A stretch of DNA of 64,000 bases from Paramacrobiotus metropolitanus (Eukaryota > Tardigrada > Eutardigrada > Parachela > Macrobiotidae). The stretch covers positions 3,658,001-3,722,000 of the forward strand of contig NW_026570222.1 in NCBI RefSeq assembly GCF_019649055.1, read 5' to 3'. A program made the translations under genes and the position numbers. Positions 23,381 through 34,124 of this stretch are shown here, one piece after another (the stretch's first letter is position 1; each line of letters starts with the position of its first letter). The notes under the pieces were generated by a model. It did not search any database and was not told where the DNA came from. It worked only from the letters and a program-made list of their open reading frames with translations.

Positions 23381-24194
23381 TCGAGCACAGACAGGGAAGG
23401 ACGGTGTGCCAAAACACCCGTATAACAGCAGCAAAGTAAAGTGACCAATGAATAAAACTCTGTTTAAAAAAGTCTCTTTTAGGCTTTACCAGTCTCCTAA
23501 GCCTATACCATTAGGAAGACCCACAATGGCTTAACGTTCCAGATCGTACTCCCTCCAGGTGGTACCCAACGAACTAAGGATATGCCAGGCGACCCGAAAA
23601 TGGAAAAAAGACCAGTCAGACCACTCACGTCCAGAACACCATGAACAGTTAAAAAATTTCGGTTACGTAGGTAGCTGATTTCCTTCGTGGTTCGTATGAT
23701 CAGGGTTTTCGTAAAACAAACTCCATACGGAACACAACCGGAATGCAACAGGGGCGGAATGCAATATTATAATTGGTTGGCTGCTTTTGTAAGGTGGGGC
23801 AACCTTCCAGGCGACCTATTAAAAACATGGTGACGAAAGCGTCTAACTGAAAGTGTTAACAGATTCACAAAAAAATGAATCAAGTTAAAGTATAAAGTAT
23901 AAACTAACCAGTCTTCAAGCAAGGTTAAAGTAAAACGATTTTAATTTTTTCGTTTTCAGTCTCTTGTTTTCTACACAATGATAATAAATGATAGATTATC
24001 ATCATTGTTGTATAGGCGGTAGCGTTTCAGTAGTGTGGTCTAAACTAAAAATCTGAACGGTCTAATCATAATGACTTCAACTTTTAATCGTCGCAAATCT
24101 GATTATTATTTTCCACATACCGTTAACTATACTTATTTATTTTATTCCCGTGCAGTTTCTTTCCACTAGTAAATTCAGATTGAATTATTCAGTT
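23381..24194. promoter_or_regulatory. Shared upstream region of GSPT1 (-) and GOSR2 (+)
   Basis: The two start codons are 814 bp apart and diverge, so both promoters must lie here unless upstream exons exist. An inverted repeat (ATGATAAT ... ATTATCAT) lies at about 23978-24008. No TATA box is convincing on either strand. Confidence 0.45.
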
Positions 24195-24845
24195 ATGTCG
24201 AATTTGGAACGTTTATGCCACGAATCCTCAGATCTTCTTCGACAAATCGAAACTCGATTAGGACAGTATGATCAGGCCGGAGATGACTTCGCAGCCAACG
24301 TGGAAGCAGAAATTCAGGAACTTATTCGACAGATTACGGCAAACTTCGAAAGGTTGGATATTTTACTGGACAAAGAGCCCACTTCTCGACGCCAGCACTT
24401 TAAACTTCGTGTTGACCAGATCAAATATGACTTCCAGCACATTCAGTCTGCTTTCCGATCCCTGCAGAGACGAAGAGTTGACAAGATAAAAGAAGCTCGC
24501 CAGCGAGAAGAATTGTTGGCGACAGATTTCAGTAGGACCGGAAATGGACACACGAGTATTCACATCGATGCTGATTTAAGGCATCATACTTCGTTAAGGA
24601 ATGTAAACAGAAACATGGAGGATATGATCTCTCACGGCCAGCAAATTTTGGGAAATCTTCGAGAGCAGCGCATAAACCTTAAAAGCATTAAAAGTCGCGT
24701 TTTAGATATTGGCACTAAGCTGGGATTGTCGACAACAGTGATGAAAATGATTGAGCGGAGGGGGACGCAGGATAAATATATTTTTTATGGAGGAGCGATT
24801 TTTACACTGTGTTTTATGTTTGCGATGTATTGGTTTTTGGTGTGA
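24195..24845 (+). CDS. GOSR2: Membrin / Golgi SNAP receptor complex member 2 (Qb-SNARE)
   Basis: A SNARE of ER-to-Golgi and intra-Golgi vesicle fusion, partnering syntaxin 5, Bet1 and Sec22. The single exon of 216 residues matches the usual membrin length (about 212). Landmarks: N-terminal helical bundle with KEPTSRRQHFKLRVDQIKYD (close to human [20 protein letters not shown]); QRRRVDKIKEARQREELL; then the SNARE motif NMEDMISHGQQILGNLREQR through LDIGTKLGLSTTVMKMIERR; DKYIFYGG; and a C-terminal membrane anchor (residues ~197-215, FTLCFMFAMYWFLV). I chose ATG 24195 (MSNLERL) over the in-frame ATG at 24150 because it gives the family length. It is intronless among intron-rich neighbours. Confidence 0.94.
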   Translation: MSNLERLCHESSDLLRQIETRLGQYDQAGDDFAANVEAEIQELIRQITANFERLDILLDKEPTSRRQHFKLRVDQIKYDFQHIQSAFRSLQRRRVDKIKEARQREELLATDFSRTGNGHTSIHIDADLRHHTSLRNVNRNMEDMISHGQQILGNLREQRINLKSIKSRVLDIGTKLGLSTTVMKMIERRGTQDKYIFYGGAIFTLCFMFAMYWFLV

Positions 24846-25138
24846 ACTTTAAACTGATTGTGAGCTGATGAGAGGTCTATTCTGATTGCTTCAAATGAAA
24901 TGACGGAGCTCGCATGATAGCAAAGTTTTCTGGTATGCCGAAGTGAATTAAATTGACGAAAACCCACCACCCTCTTAACCTTAATTGCGACCGCGAAAGC
25001 AGCAGACTGTTCATTCCGTTTTTGCAATCAAAACAGTTTTGCGATCAGTATTTTTAGTGCGCACGCGATCTAATAGAATTCTATGTCTACTTGGAAGAAA
25101 GACCGTAGGTACATACCTAATCCTGCTTACTTTATTTG

Positions 25139-25236
25139 AGCGAGGATGATCGTGGACGTGGGATACTTCGACTCCCTTAGCAGACCGATCACTTTTCCTT
25201 TAAGGTTCAGCATAGAGACCATCCTCGCTTTCAATT
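25139..25236. other. Stem-closed ~98-nt segment, possible structured RNA
   Basis: The 9-bp perfect stem GCGAGGATG / CATCCTCGC closes a loop of about 70 nt that itself contains GGGATACTTCGACTCCC (a possible small stem). I tested it against tRNA, snRNA and C/D snoRNA signatures and none fits well, so its class is unknown. Confidence 0.25.
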
Positions 25237-25295
25237 TCTTTGAGATATACTTAAATCAAAATTCATAGTTACATGTATGTCTATATTTTTTTATA

Positions 25296-25351
25296 GTTTA
25301 CCATACCGAAGAATAATGCAGTCACTCCGTTATTCTTCAATATGGTTTAAC
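25296..25351. ncRNA. miRNA-precursor-like hairpin
   Basis: The left arm GTTTACCATACCGAAGAATA pairs with the right arm TATTCTTCAATATGGTTTAAC over about 22 bp, with a few mismatches and a roughly 10-nt loop (CAGTCACTCC). Size and imperfect pairing resemble a short pre-miRNA. Expression and conservation are unknown, and it could be a small inverted repeat. Confidence 0.3.
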
Positions 25352-26338
25352 ACTTTACCCTAGTAAGACCTTTAAATCAGCAGTACTGATCTCACGAAAT
25401 AAAAAAACTTATTTAATCTACATTTACAAAAGTTCTGGACCATACTGCGTTACTCTTTCCTTCCTTTTGCTTTCGAAGTGAAATCAGATGACGTAGGAAA
25501 TGAAAAAGTTAGGCGTTAATTCTTATCAGATCATCTGGTACTTTTGGAAATTTTGGGATCGGATGGGTCAAGGTCACCGGTGCGCAAATTGACAAATTCG
25601 CATCGATGCAGTATCTAACGATAACATACAGCAGGCAGATATATGTTAGATTATCTATACTTCATAGCTAATATTCCTATAACCACACTGAGCACGAACT
25701 GGGCACGAACCCCAACCCAATTTGCACAGAAATCGCCTGTGTGGGGCTGCTTGACCACCGGCCACGGGTGATGACGAGATTCTCAAGCGCGTCCCAATCA
25801 AAATACATAGGTGATAGAGGAGTTAGCAATACGTTTGAACTTTGAAGGCTGGGCCCAGACTGCCCATCCAGGGAACAAGCGACACCACTCCGTAAGAGTT
25901 TGAAATGTCCATTGTCCAGTGCCTATCAGATAGTGGCTCTTGTTTTGTATAGGAATTTGAATTTAAAGTGCGACTTTACTGCAAGATTACTTATTGTTAG
26001 TATGCGCGAAAAGCTTGCATTTCGGAGGGGGCTTAGAATTTTATAAAACGGTACTATTACTATACATACTAGTATACTACATGCCGACTTACCGGTTAGC
26101 CTCAAGTTCTCATTGAACCGATTTTCTTTCTCAGTATTATGTACTACGGTCTGGGTTCGACTTCGAATCCTTCTTGTGGTGATAATTTGTTTTGTATCCA
26201 AATGTAATGATATTCTTGATGCAGTCGTGCATCGTTGACAAGAATTTTTGTTTATGTATTCGTGACATTCTTGTGGTTGTCCGTTAACCAGTTAAAACAG
26301 ATTTAACTTGAGAATAATGAGTAATTTGACAGTAGTTA

Positions 26339-27092
26339 TGCTAGGTCCATACTTCATGGTCAGTTGTAATTCGGAGTACAATAGAAATCTTACAACAATC
26401 GTAGAAAAAGTATACACGAAAGTCAGCTTTGTTGTAGCATTTTTTGTTGTAATTCTTAAAAGTATGGACGCGACAGTTGTAAAAAATTGTAAAAAAAGGG
26501 GCTTTTCTTCCTTCCTACAACAATCGTAGCAAAGTAGCCAATGGGCAGTTTTGCCAGAATCACCACTATATATTTATATGTGTGTACCTTTTGTATTTAC
26601 CTACATATATCTATAGAAGTATATTGTATTTAGCTTTTTGCGTTGTTTAGTCACATCAAACTATGCTGCCTTACTCCACTGTTCAAACCGTGTTAAAGTT
26701 TTGATTTACATAGCTGGCTATGCACGTATTACTCCAGTTATGTTATGATAGCTTTTTTGTCGATACTTCAGTACAGCATGCGACCATGATTGATTTACTG
26801 ATTTGTAAACGTCGTGTGATGAAACAAATAACAAAATAAAATCCTGCTGCTTTCGCTTAATAATAATAAGAATAAGCGGGATATTTCCGCCAATCGCGTC
26901 TCTGCTGGACTGGCTCAAATTTCAGTTGTGGTCAAAGTATGGCCGGGAAGTGTTGCAGTTTACAAAAATTTTACAATATTATTACAACATCCTGGAAACT
27001 ACGACTACGATTGTTGAAATCGTAGTTCCCATTAATTTACGACTACGATTTGTTGTACAACTTTTTCTTACAACTGAAGTATGGACCTAGCA
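26339..27092. mobile_element. TA-flanked MITE, 754 bp
   Basis: The 18-bp terminal inverted repeats TGCTAGGTCCATACTTCA and TGAAGTATGGACCTAGCA are perfect. TA dinucleotides sit directly outside both ends (26337-26338 and 27093-27094), as expected for Tc1/mariner-type target duplication. Subterminal regions are rich in TACAACAATCGTAG and CTACGATTGTTG words in both orientations. No transposase frame. Superfamily assignment rests on TA duplication only. Confidence 0.85.
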
Positions 27093-28017
27093 TAAGCGTA
27101 CAAGTAGTGGTATGATGGCATCCAGTGGTATTGACATATTCTTTGGTTCTTTGGAAAAACACAAAAATTTCCTGTTGTTGGTACTTGTTCTTCTTTTGCG
27201 GTCGTGTGACAGTGTGTACTGACTACTGACTGCTGTTGTTGATTGTATGTATTAAAGTAAGTATTTCGGCTGCCAAAATATGAAATTTGTTCAAGTGTTA
27301 GAACAGGACCGCCGGACCGGCAAGAGGCTTTCAGCGACCGAAGTTCAGCGCACTCACAGGCTGCAGCGAAGTTGCGGAAATTAGTTAGCAACAGTTCGAC
27401 ATTCTGTTTGCTTTCATTTTACACGTTCACTATTAATTTTCGTTCTCCTTGTTCAGAAAAGTTTTGGAAACCATTCTCGATATCGTAGTCTTTATTACGG
27501 TTAATACTATATGGATTAAACCTTTAATAAGTATCACGGAAGTGCAAACTAAGACATTTTTTCCATCCATACCATTTTAGTATGGAAAAATGGTAAATGG
27601 GAAAAAAATGGGATCCATTCCCATATAAAAATGGAGATGGGCAACCTCTGAAACTAGCCGTAAGCACCAAAACAAAAATACCAGAACGAAGTCAAAGCAA
27701 AAACACTTCCTCTATGGTCAGCACTTAATAGTCATTTATCGGATAACATTCTCGCAGCCTAAGAACTGGATTTTTCATTCTTGAATAATTTTTTGTAAAT
27801 ATGTTTCGTAAAAGGCTGTTAAGTAGACTAATAAGTAATCTATAGTAACAGTTACACCTACCGCACATCCATGAACTGTACGAAACGGTACCGGCAGTCA
27901 CGGTTCGCAAAAGTCCACAAACTGTCATCTGGTTCTGTATGTTTTTATTGTTTTAGCATAGAATGATATTATGCTCTCGTACCGAATTTTTCGACTATAT
28001 TATAATTACAAGCAGGA
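27093..28017. other. Intergenic, no gene recognised
   Basis: AT-rich with short frames only. Near 27560-27640 there is a run of imperfect ATGGAAAAATGG / CCATTTTAGTATGG complementary words. Nothing else can be supported. Confidence 0.45.
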
Positions 28018-28042
28018 CGCGCGGCGCTTACGCGCCGCGCTG
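28018..28042. repeat. GC-rich palindrome at the left edge of the minisatellite block
   Basis: GCGCGGCGCTTACGCGCCGC is a strong hairpin: GCGGCGC pairs with GCGCCGC around a 3-nt centre. It abuts the first degenerate 45-bp repeat units. A matching palindrome lies at 29507-29527 at the other end of that array. Confidence 0.7.
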
Positions 28043-28069
28043 ACGCAGCCCACGGTTACAAACGGCTTA

Positions 28070-29200
28070 AAAGTGTGGGTCTAAAGGCCATCAGTGACCA
28101 ATTGCTTAAAAGGCCTTCAGTGACCAAAGGCTTAAAAGGTCTTCGGTGACCAAAAGCCTAACACGCCTTCAATGGGCAAAGGCTTAGAAAACCGTCGGTG
28201 ACCAAAGGCTTAAAAGGCCTTCGGTGGCCAACGTACCACACGCGTGGCCTTCGGTGACCAAAGGCTCAAAAAAGCGGGTACCAGGCGCGTGGCTTTCGGT
28301 GATCAGGCTAAAAAGGCGGGTACTACACGCCTGGCTTTCGGTGACCAAAAGCTAAAAAAGGCGGGTGCCATACGCCTGGCTCTCGGTGACCAAAAGCTCA
28401 AAAAAGGGGGGCACGAGGGGAAACCGCACGCGGGGCCTTCGGTGACCAAAAGCTCAGAAAGGCGGGTGCCGCACGCGTAGCCTTCGGTGACCAAAAGCTC
28501 AAAAAGGCGGGTACCGCACGCGCGGCTTTGGTGACCAAGAAACTAAAGACCTTCATTGGGTAGAGCTTAGAAAAACCGTTTGTGACCATAAACTTAAAAG
28601 GCGTTCGGTGACCATAAGCAAAAGGCCGGTAACGTACCACACGCGGCCGGTCAAAGGGCTCAAAGGCGAGTACCGCACGGCTGGCTTTCCGTGACCAAAA
28701 GCTAAAAAAAGCGGTTACCGCACGTGGGGCCCTCGGTGACCAAAAGCTCAAAAAGGCGGGTACCACGCGCGTGGCCTTCGGTGACCAAAGGCTCAAAAAG
28801 GCGGGTACTACAGGCGTAGGCTTTCGTGACAAAAAGCTCAAAAAGGCGGGTATTACACGCGTAGCCTTTCGTGACCAAAAGCTCAAAAAGGCGGGTATTA
28901 CACGCGTAGCCTTTCGTGACCAAAAGCTCAAAAAGGCGGGTACTACAGGAGTAGCCTTTCGTGACCAAAAGCTCAAATGGCCGGGTACCGCACGCGTGGC
29001 CTTCGGAGACCAAAGGCTCAAAATGGCGGGTACCACGCGCGTGGTCTTCGGTGATCAAGGGCTCAAAAAGGCGGGTACCGCACGCGTCGCCTTCGGTGAC
29101 CAAAGGCTTAAAAATGCAGGTACCGTACGCGGGACTTTCGGTTACTAAAGGCTTAAAAGGTGGTACCGCAAGGTAATAAAAGGCTTAAAAGACGGTAACG
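28070..29200. repeat. 45-bp minisatellite array
   Basis: The unit reads roughly GGTACCGCACGCGTGGCCTT then CGGTGACCAAAGGCTCAAAA then AGGCG (45 bp). Units are most regular at 28740-29150 and degenerate towards both edges. Because 45 is a multiple of three, frames stay open on both strands for 100-200 codons (for example AFGDQRLKKAGTT on +). These are repeat artefacts, not genes. Confidence 0.93.
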
Positions 29201-29404
29201 GTAAGTAGATTAAAGTTATCAGGTTTCTTAAAGAACTAATGTTTGGAAGCTTAATAAGGAGCAATGCTGAAGCTGGGATCCGGTTTATCAGTCGAAGGTT
29301 TTCACAGGTGAAGGTACTAAGTTTCGGAAACTTGGTAAGGACAAACGCGCAAAAGCACAGGTTTAAGGGGCTGGAAAAGCTTAAAACCCGCTAGGCGGGT
29401 TCCG

Positions 29405-29500
29405 GCAAATCAGAAAGGTTAGGCTGGTTCTGGCCAATCAGAACGTTTTGGAGGCAGGAGCGTTCCGGAATAACGGTTCTGCTTTAATATATAAGACTAG
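29405..29500 (+). promoter_or_regulatory. CCAAT/TATA-like module after the 45-bp array
   Basis: Contains CTGGCCAATCAGAACG, then TTTTGGAGGCAGGAGCGTTC, and 60 bp further on the TATA-like TTTAATATATAAGAC. A related module (CTGACCAATGAGAGCG, ATTTGGAGGCGGGAGCGTTA) follows the last array at 34125-34185. The order of repeats followed by CCAAT and TATA resembles a promoter behind enhancer repeats, but transcription is not shown. Confidence 0.35.
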
Positions 29501-29506
29501 CAACGA

Positions 29507-29527
29507 CCGCGGCGCTACGCGCCGCGG
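29507..29527. repeat. GC-rich palindrome at the right edge of the 45-bp array
   Basis: CCGCGGCGCTACGCGCCGCG can fold into a GC hairpin almost identical to the one at 28018-28042. The two bracket the 45-bp array and its CCAAT/TATA-like module. Confidence 0.7.
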
Positions 29528-29586
29528 ATCCAACGAAGGTGGGTTAAATTTGCAGTTTTAATTTATTAAAAGCGTTGCATTTCAAA

Positions 29587-30590
29587 ACTTAGCGGACGTG
29601 CTTAAATGGATCACGTTATTCTTTTCAACTGAAAAACTAAATCTACTGTATAGTGCGTTTAGCTTTTACGCAAAATATTTAACGCAGACGGTTTCATGTA
29701 CCTAACGGTTAGCATAGCCGTGAACTCTCGCAGTATTACGTTACGCCGTTACCTCTCGCGTAGTAATGTTACGCCGCTAAACAATCACGCGGTAACGTTA
29801 CGCTGGTTACCCTCTGCAATAAAAATACGTAGCTTACCGTAGTAGATACGTAGATTCTTGTGTGGTTACATTACGCAGTCTGCTCCCGCGTGGTAACGTT
29901 ACGCTGTTAAATCTTGCGTGCTTACGTTACGCTGTTTCGTCTCGTGGGCTTACGTTATGCCTCCTACTGTCACGTTCTTACGTTACTCCACTTACTTTTG
30001 CGAGATAACGCTACGCTGCTTCGAGTGGTTAAGATACGCCCCTTACTTTCGGTGGTAACGTCACGCCGCTTACTTTCACGTTGTAAAAGTACGCTGCTTA
30101 CTCTTACGTTGTTACGTTACTACGCTTACTTTCGCGTTGTAGCGTTACGCTACTAACACTCACGTGGCAGCGTTGCTTGGTTTACTCTCGCGTGGTAACG
30201 TTATTTCCTTACTCTAGCGTGGTAACGTTACGCCACTTGCTCTCGCGTGGATTACACTGATTACGCTCAGTAATAGATTTACGTAGCTTACTCTACTTAG
30301 CGCTACTCAACTGGTAACCCTTTCGTTGCGTACCATCGATTGGTTACTTTACGTTGCTAACTCTCGCGTGGTAACGTTACGTTGCTTATTCTTGCGGGGT
30401 AACATTATTGCGCTTACTCTAGCGTGATAACGTTACGCTACTCACTCTCGCGTGATAAGATTACGCTGATTGCCCTTTGCAATAGGGTGACGTAGCTTTC
30501 TCTCGTGCGCTTACGTTCCTCTTCTTGCTTTTGAGTGGTAATGTCACTGCGCGTACTCTAGCGTGGTTACGTTACGTTGCTAAGCGGTTC
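29587..30590. repeat. ~28-bp GTAACGTTACG minisatellite, first block
   Basis: Starts with a non-repeated leader (CTTAGCGGACGTGCTTAAAT ... GTTTCATGTACCTAACGG) and then carries many diverged units around CGTGGTAACGTTACGCTGCT plus TACTCTCG. The leader and units recur at 31676-32600, so the block has been duplicated together with the following 30-bp array. Confidence 0.88.
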
Positions 30591-31675
30591 ACTAAGGACT
30601 GGGTTACGTTTATTTGGTTCAATAATCTTCAGGTCGGGTTCATTCGCTTTGCTAAGTATAAGTTTTGGTTTTTTGGTTCACTAATTTTCATGTTGGGTTC
30701 AGTCGGTTCACCATTGTTTTTGGTTGGGTTCATTTGTTTCAGTGATGTTTAGGTTGGGTTCAGCTGGTTCACTAAAGATTCGGTTGGGTGCAGTTGGTTC
30801 AATAAGGATTTGGTTGGGTTCAGCTGATTCACTGAAGATTAGGTCGGGTTCAACTTGTTCAGTAAGGTTTTGGTTGGGTTCAGTCGATTCGCTAGCTTCT
30901 CGGTTGGGTTCAGTTGGTTCAATTAGGTTTTGGTTGGATTCAGTCGGTTCACTAAGTTTTAGATTAGGTTCAGCTAGTTCAAGAAGGTTTTGGTTGGGTT
31001 TAGTCGCTTCCCTTACTTTTCGGTTGGGTTCGAATGGTTAACTGATTCTATGATTAGGTTCAGCTAGTTCAAGAAGGTTTTGGTTGGGTTCAGTCGGTTC
31101 GCTAGCTTCTCGGTTGGGTTCGAATGGTCAACTGATTTTTCGATTAGGTTCAGCTAGTTCAAGAAGGTTTTGGTTGGGTTCAGTCGGTTCGCTAACTTTC
31201 CGGTTGGGTACAGTTGGTTCAATAAGGATTTGGTTGGGTTCAGTCGGTTCACCAAAAATTAGGTTAAGTTCGACTTGTTCAGTAAGGTTTTGGTTGAGGT
31301 CAACTGGTTCACTAACTTTTCGGTTGGGCTCGACTGGTTCACTAACTTTTCAATTGGCTTCAGTTGGAATAGTAAGGTTTTGGTTAGGTTCAGCCGGTTC
31401 ACTAAGGATTAGTTTGGGTTCAGCTGGTTCACTATGGATTAGGTTGGGTTCAGTTGGTTTACTAACTTTTCGGTTGGGTTCAGTTGGTTCAGTAAGGTTT
31501 TGGTTGGGTTCAGTCCGTCCACTAAGGATTAGGTTGGGTTCAGCTGGTTCACTAAGGTTTTGGTTGGGTTTAGCTGGTTCACTAAGGATTAGGTTGGGTT
31601 CAGCTGGTTCACTAAAGTTTTGGTTGGGTTCCGCTGGTTCACTAAGGATTAGGTTGGGTTCAGCTGGTTCACGAA
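30590..31675. repeat. 30-bp GGTTGGGTTCAG minisatellite, first block
   Basis: The unit is about GGTTGGGTTCAGCTGGTTCA plus CTAAGGTTTT (30 bp) in some 35 tandem copies with point differences. The multiple-of-three period keeps long frames open on both strands (GSVGSLRFWL-type on +, EPAEPNQNLS-type on -). I regard these as repeat artefacts. Confidence 0.93.
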
Positions 31676-32600
31676 GCTTAGCGGACGTCAGTGAATGGAT
31701 CACGTTAATCTTTTACACAAAGAACTAACTCTACTGTACAGTGCGTTTAGTTTTTACGAAAAGTATTTAGCGCAGACAGTTTCATGTACCTAACCGCTAG
31801 CATAGCCATGAACTATCGCGTTATGACGTTGCGCCGTTTACTCTTGAGCGATCACGGTACGGCGTTATCTCTCGCGTAGTAATGTTACGCCGCTAAACTA
31901 TCACGCGGTAACGTTACGTTGGTTACCCTCTGCAATAAAGATACGTAGCTTACCGTAGTAGTTACGTAGATTCTCCTGTGGTAACGTAACGCTGCCTGCT
32001 TTTGCGTGGTAACGTTAGGCTATAAATCTCGCGTGGCAAATTTTTCGTAGCTTGTTCGCGCACGGTAACGTTACTTTCCTTCGTCTCGCGCCCTGACGCT
32101 ACGCTGTTACGTCTCCCGTGCTTACGTTATGTCTCCTACGGTCGCGTTCTTACGTTACTTACTTTCTCGTGGTCACGTTACACTGCTAACACTCACGTGG
32201 TAACGTTACTTGGTTTACTTCCTTGTGGTAACGTTATCACCTTACTCTAGCGTAGTAGCATTACGCCACTTGCTCTCGCATGGTAAGGTTACACAGACCA
32301 TTGTCAGTAACAGATTTACGTAGCTTTATCTACTAAACGCTACTTCACTGGCAAGCCTTACGTTGCTCACTCTCGAGTGGTAACTTTACGATAATAACTC
32401 TCGCGTTGTAACATTACCTAGTTTACATTCGCGTGGTAATGTTGCCCCGCTTACTCTTACGTGGTAAGATTACGCTAATTCCTCTTTGCAATAGGGTTAC
32501 GCAGCTTCCTCTCGCGTGCTTATATTCCGCTGCTTGCTCTCGAGTGGTAGCGTCACTGCGCGCACTTTCGCGGGGTTACGTAACGCCGTTAAGCGGTTCA
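31676..32600. repeat. ~28-bp GTAACGTTACG minisatellite, second block
   Basis: Duplicate of 29587-30590, starting with the same leader (CTTAGCGGACGTCAGTGAAT ... GTTTCATGTACCTAACCG). The two leaders start 2,089 bp apart, which sets the higher-order period. Confidence 0.88.
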
Positions 32601-34080
32601 CTTAGGATTGGGTTAGGTTTATTTGGTTCAATAATGTGTAGGTCAAGTTCAGTCGCATTGCTAAGGATAAGGTTTGGTTTTTTGATTTAATAATTTTTAT
32701 GTTGGGTTTAGTCGGTTCACTAATGTTTTTGGTTGGGTTCATTTAGTTCGTTGACGTTTAGGTTCGGTTCAGCTGGTTCAACCAGGTTTTGGTTGGGTTC
32801 AGTCGGTTCGCCAAGTTTTCGGTTGGGTTCAGTTGGTTCACTAAGGATTGGGTTGGGTTGAGCTGGTTCACTAAGGTTTTGGTTGGGTTCAGTTGATTCA
32901 GTAGGGTTTTGGTTGGGTTCAATCGGTTCGCTAAATTTCCGGGTGGGTTCAGTTGGTTCACTAAGGATTAGGTTGAGTTCTGCTGGTTCACTAAGGTTTT
33001 GGTTGGGTTCAGTCAGTTCCCTAACTTTTCGGTTGGGTTCACTTGGTTCAATCAGGTTTTGGTTGGGTTCAGTCGGTTCGCTAGCTTTTTGGTTGGGTTC
33101 AGTTGGTTCACTAAGGATTAGGTTGGGTTCAGCTGGTTCACTAAGGTTTTGGTTGGGTTCAGTCGGTTCGTTAACTTTTTGGTTGGGTTCAGTTGGTTCA
33201 ATCAGGTTTTGGTTGGGTTCATTTAGTTCGTTGACGTTTAGGTTCGGTTCAGCTGGTTCAACCAGGTTTTGGTTGGGTTCAGTCGGTTCGCCAAGTTTTC
33301 GGTTGGGTTTAGTGGATTCACTGAAGATAAGGATGGGTTCAGCTGGTTCACTAAGGTTTTGGTTGGGTTCAATCGGTTCGCCAACTTTCCGGTTGGGTTC
33401 AGTTGGTTCAATCAGGTTTTGGTTGGGTTCAGTCGGTTCGCTAGCTTCTCGGTTGGGTTCAGTTGGTTCAATTAGGTTTTGGTTGGATTCAGTCGGTTCA
33501 CTAAGTTTTAGATTAGGTTCAGCTAGTTCAAGGAGGTTTTGGTTGGGTTTAGTCGCTTCCCTTACTTTTCGGTTGGGTTCGAATGGTTAACTGATTTTTC
33601 GCTTAGGTTCAGCTAGTTCAAGAAGGTTTTGGTTGGTTCAGTCGGTTCGCTAACTTTCCGGTTGGGTACAGTTGGTTCAATAAGGATTTGGTTGGGTTCA
33701 GTCGGTTTACCAAAAATTAGGTGAAGTTCGACTTGTTCAGTAAGGTTTTGGTTGAGTTCAACTGGTTCACTATTTTTTCGGTTGGGCTCGACTGGTTCAC
33801 TAAGGATTAGGTTGGGTTCAGCTGGTTCACTAAGGTTTTGGTTGGGTTCAGTCGGTTCGTTAACTGTTTGGTTGGGTTCAGTTGGTTCAATCAGGTTTTG
33901 GTTGGGTTTAGTGGTTTCACTGAAGATTAGGTTGGGTTCAGATGGTTCATTAGGGTTTTGGTTGGGTTCAGTCGGTTCGTTAAGGATTAGGTTGGGTTCA
34001 GCTGGTTCGCGAAGGTTTTGGTCGGGTTCAGCTGGTTTATTTTGTTTAGTAAGTGTGATCAGCAGGTTCACTATGTTTAG
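32600..34080. repeat. 30-bp GGTTGGGTTCAG minisatellite, second block
   Basis: Same 30-bp unit as 30590-31675 but longer, with about 49 copies. Between 32880 and 33590 units are in strict 30-bp register. Subunits alternate between ...AAGGTTTT and ...AGGATTA or CTTTCC variants, hinting at a 60- or 90-bp sub-period. Confidence 0.93.
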
Positions 34081-34124
34081 TAAGTTTGTTCAGTTGGTTC
34101 ACTTTGTTTATCAAGAGTTTTGGC

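Larger units (their letters stand above)
24846..26338. other. Intergenic region with two hairpins
   Basis: No gene recognised. It contains the hairpin-forming stretches at 25139-25236 and 25296-25351 described separately. The 3' UTR of GOSR2 should occupy its start. Confidence 0.5.

Noticed and set aside
25139-25236. tRNA call for the stem-closed segment
   Set aside because: The TTCGA word is present but acceptor, D and anticodon arms cannot be formed in tRNA geometry.
26308-26529. 73-codon frame in the 26.3-kb region as a small gene
   Set aside because: It lies across the left end of the 754-bp MITE and has no independent support.
28398-29036. 212-codon minus-strand frame with FWSRKATRVIPAFLS repeats
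   Set aside because: Produced by the 45-bp minisatellite. Equally long frames are open on the other strand, and unit changes show no coding bias that I can see.
30590-34080. Telomere-like TTGGG/TTAGG repeats
   Set aside because: The words GGTTGGGTT are part of a 30-bp unit with variable context, internal to a gene-bearing contig, and not a perfect short telomeric repeat.
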